Assembly: GCA_963785075.1 (NCBI GenBank) | Contig: CAWATW010000006.1 | Span: 248,001 to 312,000, forward strand | DNA from: JAOUGY01 sp963785075 | GTDB lineage: Bacteria > Actinomycetota > Acidimicrobiia > Spongiisociales > ZC4RG35 | DNA: 64,000 bases | Direction of reading: 5' to 3' | Shown here: positions 7,955 to 16,894 of the stretch, in pieces | Numbering within the stretch: the first letter of the stretch is position 1 | Layout: every line of letters starts with the position of its first letter | The notes under the pieces: model-generated | Seen by the model: only the letters and a program-made list of their open reading frames with translations | What the model was told of the DNA's origin: nothing | The model's database searches: none | Made by a program: the position numbers and the translations under genes

Positions 7955-9904
7955 TCATCGACCCAGGTATGAACTGACCTTCTCGGCTATCACCTCGGGC
8001 GTGAACCCGAATTCGACAGCAAGTCTGTCAGCCGGCGCGGATACGCCGAATCGGTCGATACCGATCGTCAGCCCGTCTCCCCCGACGATCCGTTCCCAGC
8101 CGAAGGTGGACCCGGCTTCGATCGAAACCAGGGGAATGCCCTCACCGAGGACCTCAGCCCGGTACGCGTCGGACTGGTCGAAGAACAGCTCCCAGCACGG
8201 CAAGCTCACCACCCGCGCCGACGTGCCGCCCTCCTGGAGCAGGTCGGCCGCTGCCAGGGCCAGCGAGACCTCGGATCCGGTCGCCACGAGCACGACGTCG
8301 GTCCCATCCCGCAGCACGTACCCGCCTCGAGCGACGCCTCCACGCTCTCGATCGAGCGTCGGGACGTTCTGCCTTGTCAGTACCAGCGCGACGGGACCGG
8401 CGGTCCGGTTCAGCGCCAACTCCCAGGCCTCGACCACTTCGGTGGCGTCGGCAGGACGGATCACCCACAGGTTCGGGATCGCCCGCACCGCAGCGAGATG
8501 TTCGATCGGCTGATGGGTGGGGCCGTCCTCGCCCAGGAAGATCGAGTCATGGGTCCACACCCAGATCGAAGCCGCGCTCATCAGCGCTCCCAATCGCACT
8601 GCCGGCCGCATGTAGTCGCTGAACTGGAAGAACGTGGCTCCGTAGGGCCGCAATCCGCCGTGGATCGCCATGCCGTTGACGATGGCGGCCATGGCGTGCT
8701 CGCGGATGCCGAACGCAATGTCACGGGCCTCGCGATCACCCACCGAGAATCGACGTTCGTGGTCGATCACCGTCTTGGTGGATTCGACCAGGTCGGCTGA
8801 ACCTCCGATGAAACCCGGGACCTTCTCTGCGATCTCTGCGAACAGCTTGCCCGACGAAGCGCGGGTCGCCATCGTGGCGCCGGCCTCGAAACCGGGACCG
8901 TCGAGCGAGACAGCGCCAGGCTCCCACAGGCCATCCCACAGCCGGCGTGAAGCATCTGATGCATCCGACAGCCGCTGCCGCCAGGCGGAATGGGAATCAC
9001 GGCCACGCTGCATCGCAGCCGACATCGTCTCATAGACACCATCCGGTACCTGGAAGGTCTTGTCGGGATCGAGGCCGATGGCTTCCTTCGTCAGCCGGAT
9101 CTCCTCGTCGCCGAGGGGTGACCCATGCGACTTGGCGGTGTCGTGGGCGTTGGGCGCCCCATGGGCGATGTGGGTGTGGGCGATGATCAGCGACGGCTGA
9201 TCTTCGACACCCTGGGCCGCAGAGATCGCCTCTACGATGGCGGAGATGTCATGGCCGTCGATTTCGAGCACATGCCAACCCACGGCATCGAAGCGTTTCG
9301 ACACATCCTCGGTGAAGGTGATGTCGGTGGACCCATCAATCGAGATGTCGTTGTCGTCGTAGACGTACAACAGCCGCCCCAGGCCGAGGTGACCTGCGAT
9401 CGACGAAGCCTCGGCCGAGATGCCTTCCATGAGGTCGCCGTCCGAGACGAATCCGTACGTTCGGTGATCGACGAGTTCGGAGCCGAGCCGATTGCGAAGG
9501 TGGCTCTCGGCGATGGCAAAGCCGACGCCCGTTCCGAATCCCTGGCCGAGTGGTCCTGTGGTGGTCTCGATTCCCACGTGAGGGTCGCGTTCCGGATGGC
9601 CGGCGGTGTGCGAGCCCCACTGCCGGAAGCTACGGAGATCATCCATCGACATGGGGAAGCCGGAGAGGTGGAGCAGCGAATAGAGCAGCATCGACCCGTG
9701 ACCGTTCGACAGGATGAATCGGTCCCGGTCGGGCCATGTGGGATCTTCGGGGTCCACCACCAGGAAATCGGCCCAGAGCACCGCCGCCAGCTCGGCCATA
9801 CCCATCGGCATACCGGGATGGCCCGAATTCGCCCTCTGAACGCCATCCATGGCAAGGCCGCGAATCGTGTTGGCGATGAGAGTCAGATCAGATGGAGAGG
9901 GCAT
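7955..9904 (-). CDS. tkt: Transketolase
   Basis: A 649-residue thiamine-diphosphate enzyme of the pentose phosphate pathway, transferring two-carbon units between sugar phosphates. The N-terminus has RANSGHPGMPMGMAEL, the ThDP motif is GDGDLMEG-like (VSDGDLMEGISAEAS), and the pyrimidine domain has FGIREHAMAAI with HDSIFLGEDGPTHQP. Length and all motifs fit full-length bacterial transketolases. It stands alone, downstream of the hydrolase pair and upstream of the exporter operon, with no sign of cotranscription with Calvin-cycle or pentose-phosphate genes. Confidence 0.95.
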   Translation of the reverse strand: MPSPSDLTLIANTIRGLAMDGVQRANSGHPGMPMGMAELAAVLWADFLVVDPEDPTWPDRDRFILSNGHGSMLLYSLLHLSGFPMSMDDLRSFRQWGSHTAGHPERDPHVGIETTTGPLGQGFGTGVGFAIAESHLRNRLGSELVDHRTYGFVSDGDLMEGISAEASSIAGHLGLGRLLYVYDDNDISIDGSTDITFTEDVSKRFDAVGWHVLEIDGHDISAIVEAISAAQGVEDQPSLIIAHTHIAHGAPNAHDTAKSHGSPLGDEEIRLTKEAIGLDPDKTFQVPDGVYETMSAAMQRGRDSHSAWRQRLSDASDASRRLWDGLWEPGAVSLDGPGFEAGATMATRASSGKLFAEIAEKVPGFIGGSADLVESTKTVIDHERRFSVGDREARDIAFGIREHAMAAIVNGMAIHGGLRPYGATFFQFSDYMRPAVRLGALMSAASIWVWTHDSIFLGEDGPTHQPIEHLAAVRAIPNLWVIRPADATEVVEAWELALNRTAGPVALVLTRQNVPTLDRERGGVARGGYVLRDGTDVVLVATGSEVSLALAAADLLQEGGTSARVVSLPCWELFFDQSDAYRAEVLGEGIPLVSIEAGSTFGWERIVGGDGLTIGIDRFGVSAPADRLAVEFGFTPEVIAEKVSSYLGR

Positions 9905-9947
9905 GGGCTGAGGCTACCCAGGCACGGGCGGATCGGAAACCTCGGCG

Positions 9948-10826
9948 CTACGTGCGCTCCGCCAGCCAGACCCCGACCCGAGAGATCACCGCCTCTTGCA
10001 CCTCGACCCGGTCCAAGGCGTGAACCGACCCGGGAATCACCTCGAGGGCGATCGTGTCACGCCCGCGTTCGAGCAGCTTGCCGAGCCGGCCTTCCCGTGC
10101 CTCGGTGAACTCCTTGAAGTCGTTCTCGTCACTCCCGTACAGCAGCAGTGTGGGAACCTGGTCGACGACGAGCCGTTCGAGCTGACCGAGGAAGGGTGCG
10201 CTCACCCAGGGCGTGGGGTCGGGACTCCGGAAGCGAGCGGTGAGCTTCTGCCACCTGGCCCTGAGGAAGGCCCGCCCGATGCGGGCGACCCGAACCAGCT
10301 CGGTCCGATCCCTCAGCATCGACAGGTCGAGCTTCTTCGCTCCCTCCTTGAGGTAGCCACCGGCGGACATCTCGTAGGCCTTCTTGGTGGCCGTCCCCTC
10401 GCCACGAGCATGATCCCGGACGGGTGGTGAGATGAGCACGACACCGGCCAGGCGGTCGACGTCGGCCGCCATCGCCATGACGGTCCTGGCTCCGTAGCAC
10501 TGCCCCATCAAGACCCGGTGGTTCGCCTCGAGAGCACCGAGCGCCGCCAGGGCATCGCCGACCGCCGGCTTGTCGAGGGCAAACGTGTCCACCGTGCCGG
10601 TGCTGTCGCCGATTCCCTCCCAGTCGTAGCGCACCACCGGATGCCCGGAGGCGGCCAGTCGGTGAGCGAGGTCGACCCCCCACCGGTTGCGCTGGGGTGT
10701 GAAGGTGTATCCGCCGGCCGGAAGCAACAGAACACCGAGGTCTCCGCCGGAATCCGGAGCAGAGGAGATGGCGAACAAGGTGACGTCATCCGACTCGATG
10801 AACATCGGCGTGTCGACGACCGTCAT
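9948..10826 (-). CDS. Alpha/beta hydrolase with Cys nucleophile (locus 1 of 2)
   Basis: A 292-residue alpha/beta hydrolase. The nucleophile elbow reads GQCYGART, so Cys replaces the usual Ser. An acidic residue in LLYGSDENDF and a His in PGSVHALDR complete a plausible Cys-Asp-His triad. It overlaps the preceding, catalytically degenerate paralogue by ATGA (10823-10826). The same ordered pair recurs at 41500-43256. Cys-elbow hydrolases in pairs with acyl ligases and carrier proteins recall the exosortase-A-associated hydrolases 1 and 2, but no exosortase is seen here. Acyl transfer or thioester hydrolysis from the nearby carrier protein is a reasonable guess. Confidence 0.75.
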   Translation of the reverse strand: MTVVDTPMFIESDDVTLFAISSAPDSGGDLGVLLLPAGGYTFTPQRNRWGVDLAHRLAASGHPVVRYDWEGIGDSTGTVDTFALDKPAVGDALAALGALEANHRVLMGQCYGARTVMAMAADVDRLAGVVLISPPVRDHARGEGTATKKAYEMSAGGYLKEGAKKLDLSMLRDRTELVRVARIGRAFLRARWQKLTARFRSPDPTPWVSAPFLGQLERLVVDQVPTLLLYGSDENDFKEFTEAREGRLGKLLERGRDTIALEVIPGSVHALDRVEVQEAVISRVGVWLAERT

Positions 10827-11728
10827 GCGGAGACTCTCTTCACGAATTCGACAACGCCGTTCACGAGCCGATCGGTGGCATCGTCGCGTTCGAGCGGCCT
10901 GAACAGGTCACCGCCCTCGTTGACCCACCAGGTCTGACGTCCCACCACGGCGAGCACCTCCGCCTCCATACCTCGCTGTCCGACGGCCGTGACGAACCGC
11001 TGGACATCGGGTTTGACCTTGTCGTTGCGGGCCATCTGCACGACCTGGATCGGTGCGGCCCCGGCCAATTCCTCCATGAGGGTGGTGGCTCCCACCTGAT
11101 CGACGATCCCTCGGGGCACGGTCTCGCCCAACACGAAGGCCACTCCCTGGTCGCTCCACTGCGCCCGAACCGTGTCGGCCGTGGCTCCGGTCCCGTGTCC
11201 GATCTCACGGGCGAGCGCGGACCGGATCACCTCTTCCACCCATCGTGATCCCTCGATCACCGGCTCCCACAACACGGCCGGCACGTCGACCTGGCTTCTC
11301 GAGCGTGCCACAGCCAATGCCCCGACCCGGGTGCCGACCACCACGATCTTGCCGTCGATCCCTTCCATGATTTCGAGGAGGTCTCGGGTCATCGAGGCGA
11401 GGTCGGGGCGTGGATGGTCCCCGATCGAGTTGCCCGCACCCGAATAGTGGAACCGGATCGTCCGGATCCCGGACGCGGCGGCCCGCCGGCTCAACAGCAC
11501 CTCGCGCCGATAGTTCCGTTGGAACTCGGCGAACAGAGACGAAGCGACGACCAGGGTGACGTCGGAGCCTGCCAGGGGTTTGACATCGAAGATCAGACGT
11601 CCGGCATCGTCGAAACGGACCACTTCGTGATGGTCGGAACCCGAACGTGTCGACGATGATCCCCCGATGACCTCCGGCCCTGACGCCGACCGGTCGGGCT
11701 CGGCGGAGGTGTGCCCCTGTGCCTCCAT
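10823..11728 (-). CDS. Degenerate alpha/beta hydrolase (no nucleophile), partner of the Cys hydrolase (locus 1)
   Basis: A 301-residue alpha/beta-hydrolase-fold protein. The strand-helix corner where the nucleophile should be reads VVVGTRVGALA, with Arg at the nucleophile site, so it is probably not a hydrolase. FQRNYRREVLLSRRAAASGI and FHYSGAGNS match the paralogue at 41500-42357 (FLKNNRREVMLGRRLAAEGI and FHYRGTGNS). It is first in a two-gene unit with the Cys hydrolase and may act as a scaffold or acyl-binding partner. Its start is 55 bases from the divergent SLH-SGNH gene. The ATG at 11728 is followed by a low-complexity leader, so a later start is possible. Confidence 0.7.
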   Translation of the reverse strand: MEAQGHTSAEPDRSASGPEVIGGSSSTRSGSDHHEVVRFDDAGRLIFDVKPLAGSDVTLVVASSLFAEFQRNYRREVLLSRRAAASGIRTIRFHYSGAGNSIGDHPRPDLASMTRDLLEIMEGIDGKIVVVGTRVGALAVARSRSQVDVPAVLWEPVIEGSRWVEEVIRSALAREIGHGTGATADTVRAQWSDQGVAFVLGETVPRGIVDQVGATTLMEELAGAAPIQVVQMARNDKVKPDVQRFVTAVGQRGMEAEVLAVVGRQTWWVNEGGDLFRPLERDDATDRLVNGVVEFVKRVSA

Positions 11729-11783
11729 AGATGCCTGGCGAGTGTAGCCTCGCGGCGGTCAGCTTCCAGGGGTGAATGTGGGG

Positions 11784-13034
11784 ATGAGGACTCTTCGACT
11801 TCGTCGCGGGTTTCGAGCGACCCTGTTGGCGTTGTCGGTCATGTCGATCTGGATCTCCGGCACCGGCCCCGCCCTTGCCGCCGGTCGGTTCACCGATGAC
11901 GACGGCTCGGTCCACGAGGGCTACATCGAGGCCGTCGCCACCGAAGGCATCACCGTCGGGTGCAACCCTCCAACGAACACGTTGTTCTGCCCGGACGACC
12001 CGGTCACCCGTGGACAGATGGCCGCCTTCCTCGTGAGAGCCTTCGACTACACGGACACCGGCGGGGGCGACCTCTTCGACGACGACGACGCGTCGGCGTT
12101 CGAAGCCGACATCGATCGCCTGGCCACCGCCGGCGTGACCGTCGGCTGCAACCCGCCCGCCAACACCCGGTTCTGCCCCGACGATGTGGTCACCCGCGGA
12201 CAGATGGCCGCCTTCCTCGTGAGAGCCTTCGACTACACGGACACCGGCGGGGGCGACCTCTTCGACGACGACGACGCGTCGGCGTTCGAAAGCGAAATCG
12301 ATCGCCTGGCCACCGCCGGCGTGACCGTCGGCTGCAACCCGCCCGCCAACACCCGGTTCTGCCCCGACGATGTGGTCACCCGCGGACAGATGGCCAGCTT
12401 CCTCGGCCGGGCGCTCGGTTTGACTCCGACACCACCAGGGGGTCTGGGCGGCTACTGGACGTGTACCGAAGTGGTGGGGTTCAGCCAGACCAACCAGTGG
12501 TACACAGGCGGCGAGGGGAATCAGGGTGGGAGCCCGTTCGAGTCAATCGTGGGCGACGCCTCCTGGCAGCTGAGATGGCTGGAGGGGGCCGAGGCCCGTA
12601 TCATCGCCAACGAGGCATGGCCGGCATGGGACGCCTCTCCGGTGTCGGCCTGCACCTCCGGCCCGGTGGACCGAGTGATACTGACGATCAGCGGCTCTCG
12701 TGGCACCGACGTCGCCGGATGGGCGATCGACATCCGCGATGCCGTCGAACGTGTTCGCATCGAGATCCCCACGGTCGAGCGCATCCTCCTGCAACCGGTG
12801 GTGGGCGGTCCGGCCGGGGAAACCTGCATCTCGGGCGGTGAACAGGTCCGGGCCGATCTCCAACACCCCTACATCCTGGACGCGATCGTTCAGGTGGCAT
12901 CCGAGTCGTCCGATGTTTTCACTGGGATGGCACCGCAGGTGGACGCCTGCTCGGATTTCAGCGACGGCCGCGGCCATCTCACCGAGGATGCCGCCGAGCG
13001 TATGGGTGCGAAGATCGGCGACTTCTATGCATGA
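11784..13034 (+). CDS. Secreted SLH-like repeat protein with C-terminal SGNH-like domain
   Basis: A signal peptide (ending ALAAG) is followed by three SLH-like repeats with the GCNPP/FCP Cys pair, then a domain of about 200 residues. That domain has VVGFSQTNQ near its start and GHLTEDAAERMG near its end, which fit block I (Ser) and block V (His) of SGNH/GDSL esterases or acetyltransferases. The repeats should hold the protein at the cell surface. The ATG at 11784 has AGGGG 11 bases upstream; a GTG at 11772 is the alternative. It precedes the ACP and a second SGNH-like gene on the same strand, suggesting extracellular acyl handling. Confidence 0.7.
   Translation: MRTLRLRRGFRATLLALSVMSIWISGTGPALAAGRFTDDDGSVHEGYIEAVATEGITVGCNPPTNTLFCPDDPVTRGQMAAFLVRAFDYTDTGGGDLFDDDDASAFEADIDRLATAGVTVGCNPPANTRFCPDDVVTRGQMAAFLVRAFDYTDTGGGDLFDDDDASAFESEIDRLATAGVTVGCNPPANTRFCPDDVVTRGQMASFLGRALGLTPTPPGGLGGYWTCTEVVGFSQTNQWYTGGEGNQGGSPFESIVGDASWQLRWLEGAEARIIANEAWPAWDASPVSACTSGPVDRVILTISGSRGTDVAGWAIDIRDAVERVRIEIPTVERILLQPVVGGPAGETCISGGEQVRADLQHPYILDAIVQVASESSDVFTGMAPQVDACSDFSDGRGHLTEDAAERMGAKIGDFYA
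12012..12383 (+). repeat. Two nearly identical 186-base tandem units in the SLH-like repeats
   Basis: Units 12012-12197 and 12198-12383 are each 186 bases (62 codons) and differ at only three bases by eye, changing Ala-Asp to Ser-Glu. The other SLH-like repeats in the window are far more diverged, so this is a recent duplication or gene conversion. Confidence 0.9.
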
Positions 13035-13043
13035 GAGGATGAG

Positions 13044-13286
13044 ATGTCCGAAGTGACCCAAACGATTCGCGAGTACCTCACCGACGAGCTCCTGGACCAC
13101 GAGGTCGAGCTCGCCGACGACACGCCGCTGCTCAAGACCGAGCTCATCGATTCGATGGGCGTGCTCACCCTCGTCGGATTCATCGAAGACGAGTACGGCA
13201 TCACGATCGGCGCCGACGACGTCTCCACCGAGAACTTCGCGTCGCTCAACACCATCGCCCAACTGGTGGAGTCCAAACTCGGATGA
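13044..13286 (+). CDS. Acyl carrier protein (locus 1)
   Basis: An 80-residue acidic helical protein. LIDSMGVLTLVGFIEDEYGI holds the Ser that takes the 4'-phosphopantetheine arm, in the usual DS(L/M)G setting. A GAGAGG ribosome site precedes the ATG. It overlaps the following SGNH lipoprotein gene by ATGA. It is a paralogue of the carrier at 47361-47609. The adenylating enzymes at 15004-18576 are candidate loaders and the hydrolase pair at 9948-11728 candidate unloaders. It is unlikely to be the fatty-acid-synthase ACP because no fab genes are nearby. Confidence 0.88.
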   Translation: MSEVTQTIREYLTDELLDHEVELADDTPLLKTELIDSMGVLTLVGFIEDEYGITIGADDVSTENFASLNTIAQLVESKLG

Positions 13287-14032
13287 CACGCTTCACGGTG
13301 GTCGCTTCGCTGGCACTGGTGCTTGCGGCGTGTTCGTCCGGTGCCGCAACCACCACCACCTCGAGCTCGATCGCAGCGACCACCACCACCACGGGCGCTT
13401 CTTCGACGGTGTCGACCACCACCACGACGGCAACCGAACCGTCCACGACCACCACGGCCACACGCGATGGCGCCGACTCGGTGTCCGGCGAGCTGGAGGG
13501 GACGGTCGGATACGTCGGCTGTTCGATGAGTCAGAACTCTGTCGAAGGGTACGAGGCCGTCGGTGGAACCAACATGTGGACATTCCGTTTGCCCTACGGC
13601 GGCGGCACGATCGGGCGATGGAACGATGGGCTCTCCGGACGCGGCGACTACTGGGGAGGCTTCGACAAGGCTCTCGACCTGAATCCCGACACCTCTTCGG
13701 TGTGGTGGAACCTGTGCACCGTCAAGGGCAGCCCCCAGGACTCCTTCGAGAACGCCGTGTCCGTCCTCGACGAGATCCAGAACCGCATCCCCGGTGTCGA
13801 CGTGTTCGTCTCGGCGCAGCCGCCGTATGCCGACGGCCACGTCTGCGCGCTCGCCGGTGACGGTGGCCCAGAGCTCATGGAGCAGTTGGCCCAGCAGCTC
13901 GTCGACGCCGGGCTCGTTCAGCAGGGCCCGGACATGGGGCCCTTGACGAAGGCAGAGACCCGCGACGGTTGCCACGCCAACGAGGACGGGCAGCAGATCC
14001 TCGGTCAACAGCTCCTCGACTTCTTCGGATGA
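13283..14032 (+). CDS. Lipoprotein with Thr-rich linker and SGNH-like domain
   Basis: A 249-residue protein with a lipoprotein signal (LVLAACSS, lipid-modified Cys near residue 17), a Thr/Ser-rich linker to about residue 67, then a domain with YVGCSMSQNSVEGY (block I Ser) and DGCHANEDGQQILG (Asp-x-x-His block V). This fits an SGNH-type esterase or acyltransferase tethered to the membrane outside the cell. It is translationally coupled to the ACP (ATGA overlap), an unusual pairing of a cytosolic carrier and a surface enzyme. Its transcript probably ends at the hairpin at 14055-14086. Confidence 0.7.
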   Translation: MTRFTVVASLALVLAACSSGAATTTTSSSIAATTTTTGASSTVSTTTTTATEPSTTTTATRDGADSVSGELEGTVGYVGCSMSQNSVEGYEAVGGTNMWTFRLPYGGGTIGRWNDGLSGRGDYWGGFDKALDLNPDTSSVWWNLCTVKGSPQDSFENAVSVLDEIQNRIPGVDVFVSAQPPYADGHVCALAGDGGPELMEQLAQQLVDAGLVQQGPDMGPLTKAETRDGCHANEDGQQILGQQLLDFFG

Positions 14033-14054
14033 GCCACCGGCGACCCAAAACGCC

Positions 14055-14086
14055 GATGGCCCCCGCGTAGAACGGCGGGGGCCATC
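14055..14086. terminator. Bidirectional intrinsic terminator hairpin
   Basis: A perfect 12-base inverted repeat (GATGGCCCCCGC and its complement) with an 8-base loop lies between the convergent lipoprotein (ends 14032) and protease (ends 14112) genes. The tail after the stem is only mildly T-rich. Being symmetrical, it can stop transcription from both sides. Confidence 0.8.
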
Positions 14087-14111
14087 TCGATCTTGCTCAC
14101 ACGCAGGCGGT

Positions 14112-14903
14112 TCAGTCGAGGAAGCTGGCGATGAACTCCAGGTCGTCGGCGCGATCGATGCGATACACGCCTCCGGTGCCGGCGCAGTTGCCGTTGATCC
14201 CGAACGACGTGACACCGGCGATGACGTTCGAGTCCCCGAGGAAGTTCGGGCCGCCGGAATCGCCGAAGCAGGTGCCACCGGTTGAGTGGTTGTTCGACAG
14301 CAGCAGCGAGAAATCACCCGTGAATCCGGGCGTGTTGATCTGGATGAGGTGCGGGTATGCCACCATCCGCACCCGGTCCGACTGCACGAACACCGGGTTG
14401 ATCTGCTGCAGCCCGTATCCGACCGCCGTGAATGTCGTGTTCTGACGACCGCGCCGGGTCTTCAGCGTATCGAGCTGGTCGAGGCTCGGGAGCTCCCCGT
14501 ACTCGCCCATCACCATCGGGGTGTCCAGGACGACCATTCCGAGGTCGTACAGGAAGAACGCATTCGGGTCGTACTGGGGGTGCGTGTACGGCGTGCCGCC
14601 GACGTCCCCGGTGAACGGGTAGTCGTTGGCTGGAATCCCGGACTCGACGTCGGCGTCGAACCAGATCTCGACGTGTGCCGCCGGCGCCTCGGTGCAATGC
14701 CCGGCCGTCAGGAAGTGCGTCTCGTCCAACAGCGTCCCACTGCAGCGCCACATCGGATTGCCGTCGGCGTCCTGGGCCACCATCAGGCCCACGTACGGGT
14801 GGCCGTCTCCATCGAGCTCGCCATCGGTGATCGCCGACGCCGGTGCCACTCCGAGCACCAACAGCAACGCCACAACGAGCAGAACGTACAGATGCTTGCG
14901 CAT
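14112..14903 (-). CDS. Secreted trypsin-like serine protease
   Basis: A 263-residue S1-family protease. A signal peptide (ending APASA) leads into the domain. The triad is visible: His in FLTAGHC, Asp in LYDLGMVVLD and Ser in CFGDSGGP. The ATG at 14903 is chosen because an AGGGAGAAG ribosome site precedes it and the signal peptide follows at once; the frame upstream is low-complexity. It converges on the SGNH lipoprotein gene and is separated from the PaaK-like gene by 100 bases. The substrate is unknown; processing of surface proteins is possible. Confidence 0.9.
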   Translation of the reverse strand: MRKHLYVLLVVALLLVLGVAPASAITDGELDGDGHPYVGLMVAQDADGNPMWRCSGTLLDETHFLTAGHCTEAPAAHVEIWFDADVESGIPANDYPFTGDVGGTPYTHPQYDPNAFFLYDLGMVVLDTPMVMGEYGELPSLDQLDTLKTRRGRQNTTFTAVGYGLQQINPVFVQSDRVRMVAYPHLIQINTPGFTGDFSLLLSNNHSTGGTCFGDSGGPNFLGDSNVIAGVTSFGINGNCAGTGGVYRIDRADDLEFIASFLD

Positions 14904-15003
14904 GTCTTCTCCCTTTCGCCTCGTCCCACCTACTCGTTTCGACCTTAGCGAACCGATTGCAGGACCGGCGGGTGGCAGAGGGTTCTGCTGGAGGACGTAG
15001 CGA

Positions 15004-16293
15004 TCAGCGGTGGTCGGTGAAGCGACGAGCCTTGAGATCGAACCGCGGGAGGGTGCCGAACTCGACCGCCTCCACCTTGGCACGGAGCGACAGCGCATTC
15101 CGGAAGGCGTTCTCGGCGGCCGCCACGACCTCGCCGGCGTCACCGTCGGTGACCTCGACCCGGATCACCATGTCGTCGAGCTCCTGGCGTCGGTAGACGT
15201 CCACTGCGAACTCACCGATCTCGGGGATCGAGCGGAGGATGTTCTCGATGGCCGACGGGAAGACGTTGATGCCTCTGACGATCAGCACGTCGTCGACCCG
15301 GCCGATCACCCCTCCGTCAAGCCGAGCGTAGGTGCGGCCACACGTGCAGGGGTCGGTGATGATCTTGGCCCTGTCACCCGTGCGGTACCGGAAGACGGGA
15401 TACCCCGGGCGACCGAGGTTTGTGATCACGACCTCGCCTTCCGCGGCCGCTTCTCCGGTCTCCGGGTCGATGATCTCGATGATGAACTCGCCCTCGTTGA
15501 CGTGCAAACCGTTCTGATCGAGGCACTCGAATCCCCATGCGCCAACCTCGGTGGCCCCGGCGTGGTCGAAGGTCTTGGCCCCCCAGGTCCGTTGGATCCT
15601 GGCCCGGGTGGCGGGCAGGCCGGCGCCCGGCTCGCCGGCGTGGATGGTGGTCCGCACCGACGAGTTGGCGATGTCTAGGCCCTCTTCGGCCGCCACCTCG
15701 GCGAGATGGAGGGCATAGGTGGGTGTGCACACCAGCACGGTCACGTCGTTGGCGAGGATCGCCTTGAGACGTTGGAACGACGACATCCCACCACCCGGTA
15801 TCGCCAGCGCACCGATCCTGCTTGCCCCCTCGTACGACGCCCAGAACCCGATGAAGGGACCGAACGAGAACCCGTAGAAGATCCGGTCGGCCGACGTCAC
15901 TCCGGCGGACCGGAAGACAGTCGCCCAGCACTCCGCCCACCAATTCCACGATTCGGGCGTGTCGAGGCATCGGAGCGGCTCGCCGGTGGTCCCGGACGTC
16001 TGATGGATGCGGATGTACGCGTCGCGCGAGAAGCTGAGATTCGAGCCGTATGGACCGTGCTCGGCCTGATCGGCCGACAGCTCCTTCTTGGTGGTGAACG
16101 GAAGCTTGCGGAAGTCCTCCCACGTCTTGACGTCGGCCGACGAATGGACCCCCACGGAGGCGAACTTCGCTGCGTAGAAGGCATTGGTGCCGAGCATCTG
16201 GTCGAGCACCATCTGGAACTTGCGCAATTGGAGCTGACCCAGGGCGTCGCGGCCCAGGGTCTCCATCAGTGCGTTGAGCTGGTTGTCGTCCAC
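15004..16293 (-). CDS. Phenylacetate-CoA ligase (PaaK) family enzyme
   Basis: A 429-residue AMP-forming ligase of the PaaK type. It has the ATP loop IHQTSGTTGEPLRC, the acyl-pocket region HAGATEVGAWGFEC, CTCGRTYARLDGG and the hinge/C-terminal GRVDDVLIVRGINVFPSAIE, with a Lys in FDLKARR at the end. Members activate aryl acids as aryl-CoA. It follows a chorismate-lyase-like gene by 13 bases, so 4-hydroxybenzoate or a related aryl acid is a good candidate substrate. It is the last gene of the three-gene unit FAAL, lyase, ligase. Confidence 0.85.
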   Translation of the reverse strand: MDDNQLNALMETLGRDALGQLQLRKFQMVLDQMLGTNAFYAAKFASVGVHSSADVKTWEDFRKLPFTTKKELSADQAEHGPYGSNLSFSRDAYIRIHQTSGTTGEPLRCLDTPESWNWWAECWATVFRSAGVTSADRIFYGFSFGPFIGFWASYEGASRIGALAIPGGGMSSFQRLKAILANDVTVLVCTPTYALHLAEVAAEEGLDIANSSVRTTIHAGEPGAGLPATRARIQRTWGAKTFDHAGATEVGAWGFECLDQNGLHVNEGEFIIEIIDPETGEAAAEGEVVITNLGRPGYPVFRYRTGDRAKIITDPCTCGRTYARLDGGVIGRVDDVLIVRGINVFPSAIENILRSIPEIGEFAVDVYRRQELDDMVIRVEVTDGDAGEVVAAAENAFRNALSLRAKVEAVEFGTLPRFDLKARRFTDHR

Positions 16294-16306
16294 CAGTAAT
16301 CGTCTC

Positions 16307-16894
16307 CTAATCGCGATCGATGTCGTCGTCGGCCCGCAACGGGAACTTCTCGATGATCATGATGACGGGGCGGCCCTCGACCACGATCCGGTAGGCACGG
16401 GACAGCAGATCACCGTCGTACACCTTCCGGACCTGTTCCGGCAGGCTCTCTGAGGTCTCACGTCCGTACCACAGCACCTCCCGCCGCTGCTCGACCCGCG
16501 ATGACAGCAAGATACGGCCGACACTGCCGCCCTGGATCTCCATCGCCGCCCGGATGTCGCGGGGAATGGCATTGGGATTGGTGATCGAGATGGCATAGGC
16601 GTAGAGCCGGCCGCTGTATCCGCCGGTGAGCGTGACATGACGAGCCAACACATCGCGCCCTGCTCGCACCTCCAGCCACTCCTGAGCCGTATCAAGCGTC
16701 TGTTCGGCCTGACCGAGCGTCGTGACCTCGATCGGCTCCATGTTGTAGGCCTCGAGAAACCTGGTCACGGTTCCATCGATCACCACCAGCGCCCGCTGCA
16801 TCGGTGAAAGCGCTCGCATGTTGATCGGCTCGAGCCCCGCGGGCCGCTCGAACTGGGCGACAAACAGCCCATCCGCCGGGTCGAAGGCGGCCAT
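16307..16894 (-). CDS. Chorismate-lyase-like protein (Rv2949c/DUF98 type)
   Basis: A 195-residue protein with LVVIDGTVTRFLEAY near residue 40, RHVTLTGGYSGRLYAYAIS mid-protein and a GRILLSSRVEQRREVLWYG segment. This pattern matches my memory of the DUF98 family that includes mycobacterial Rv2949c, which makes 4-hydroxybenzoate and pyruvate from chorismate for phenolic glycolipids. It overlaps the preceding FAAL-like gene by one base (TGATG) and is followed by a PaaK-like ligase, as expected for a pathway making and activating 4-hydroxybenzoate. The family call is by motif resemblance and would need a profile search. Confidence 0.7.
   Translation of the reverse strand: MAAFDPADGLFVAQFERPAGLEPINMRALSPMQRALVVIDGTVTRFLEAYNMEPIEVTTLGQAEQTLDTAQEWLEVRAGRDVLARHVTLTGGYSGRLYAYAISITNPNAIPRDIRAAMEIQGGSVGRILLSSRVEQRREVLWYGRETSESLPEQVRKVYDGDLLSRAYRIVVEGRPVIMIIEKFPLRADDDIDRD

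Noticed and set aside
13340..13480. Repetitive ACC/ACG triplets, considered as a microsatellite
   Set aside because: It is the Thr-rich linker of the lipoprotein, coding and in frame.
13025..14317. 430-codon minus-strand frame opposite the ACP and SGNH lipoprotein
   Set aside because: The Ser/Thr/Arg-rich translation comes from the antisense of the Thr-rich linker and spans a terminator.
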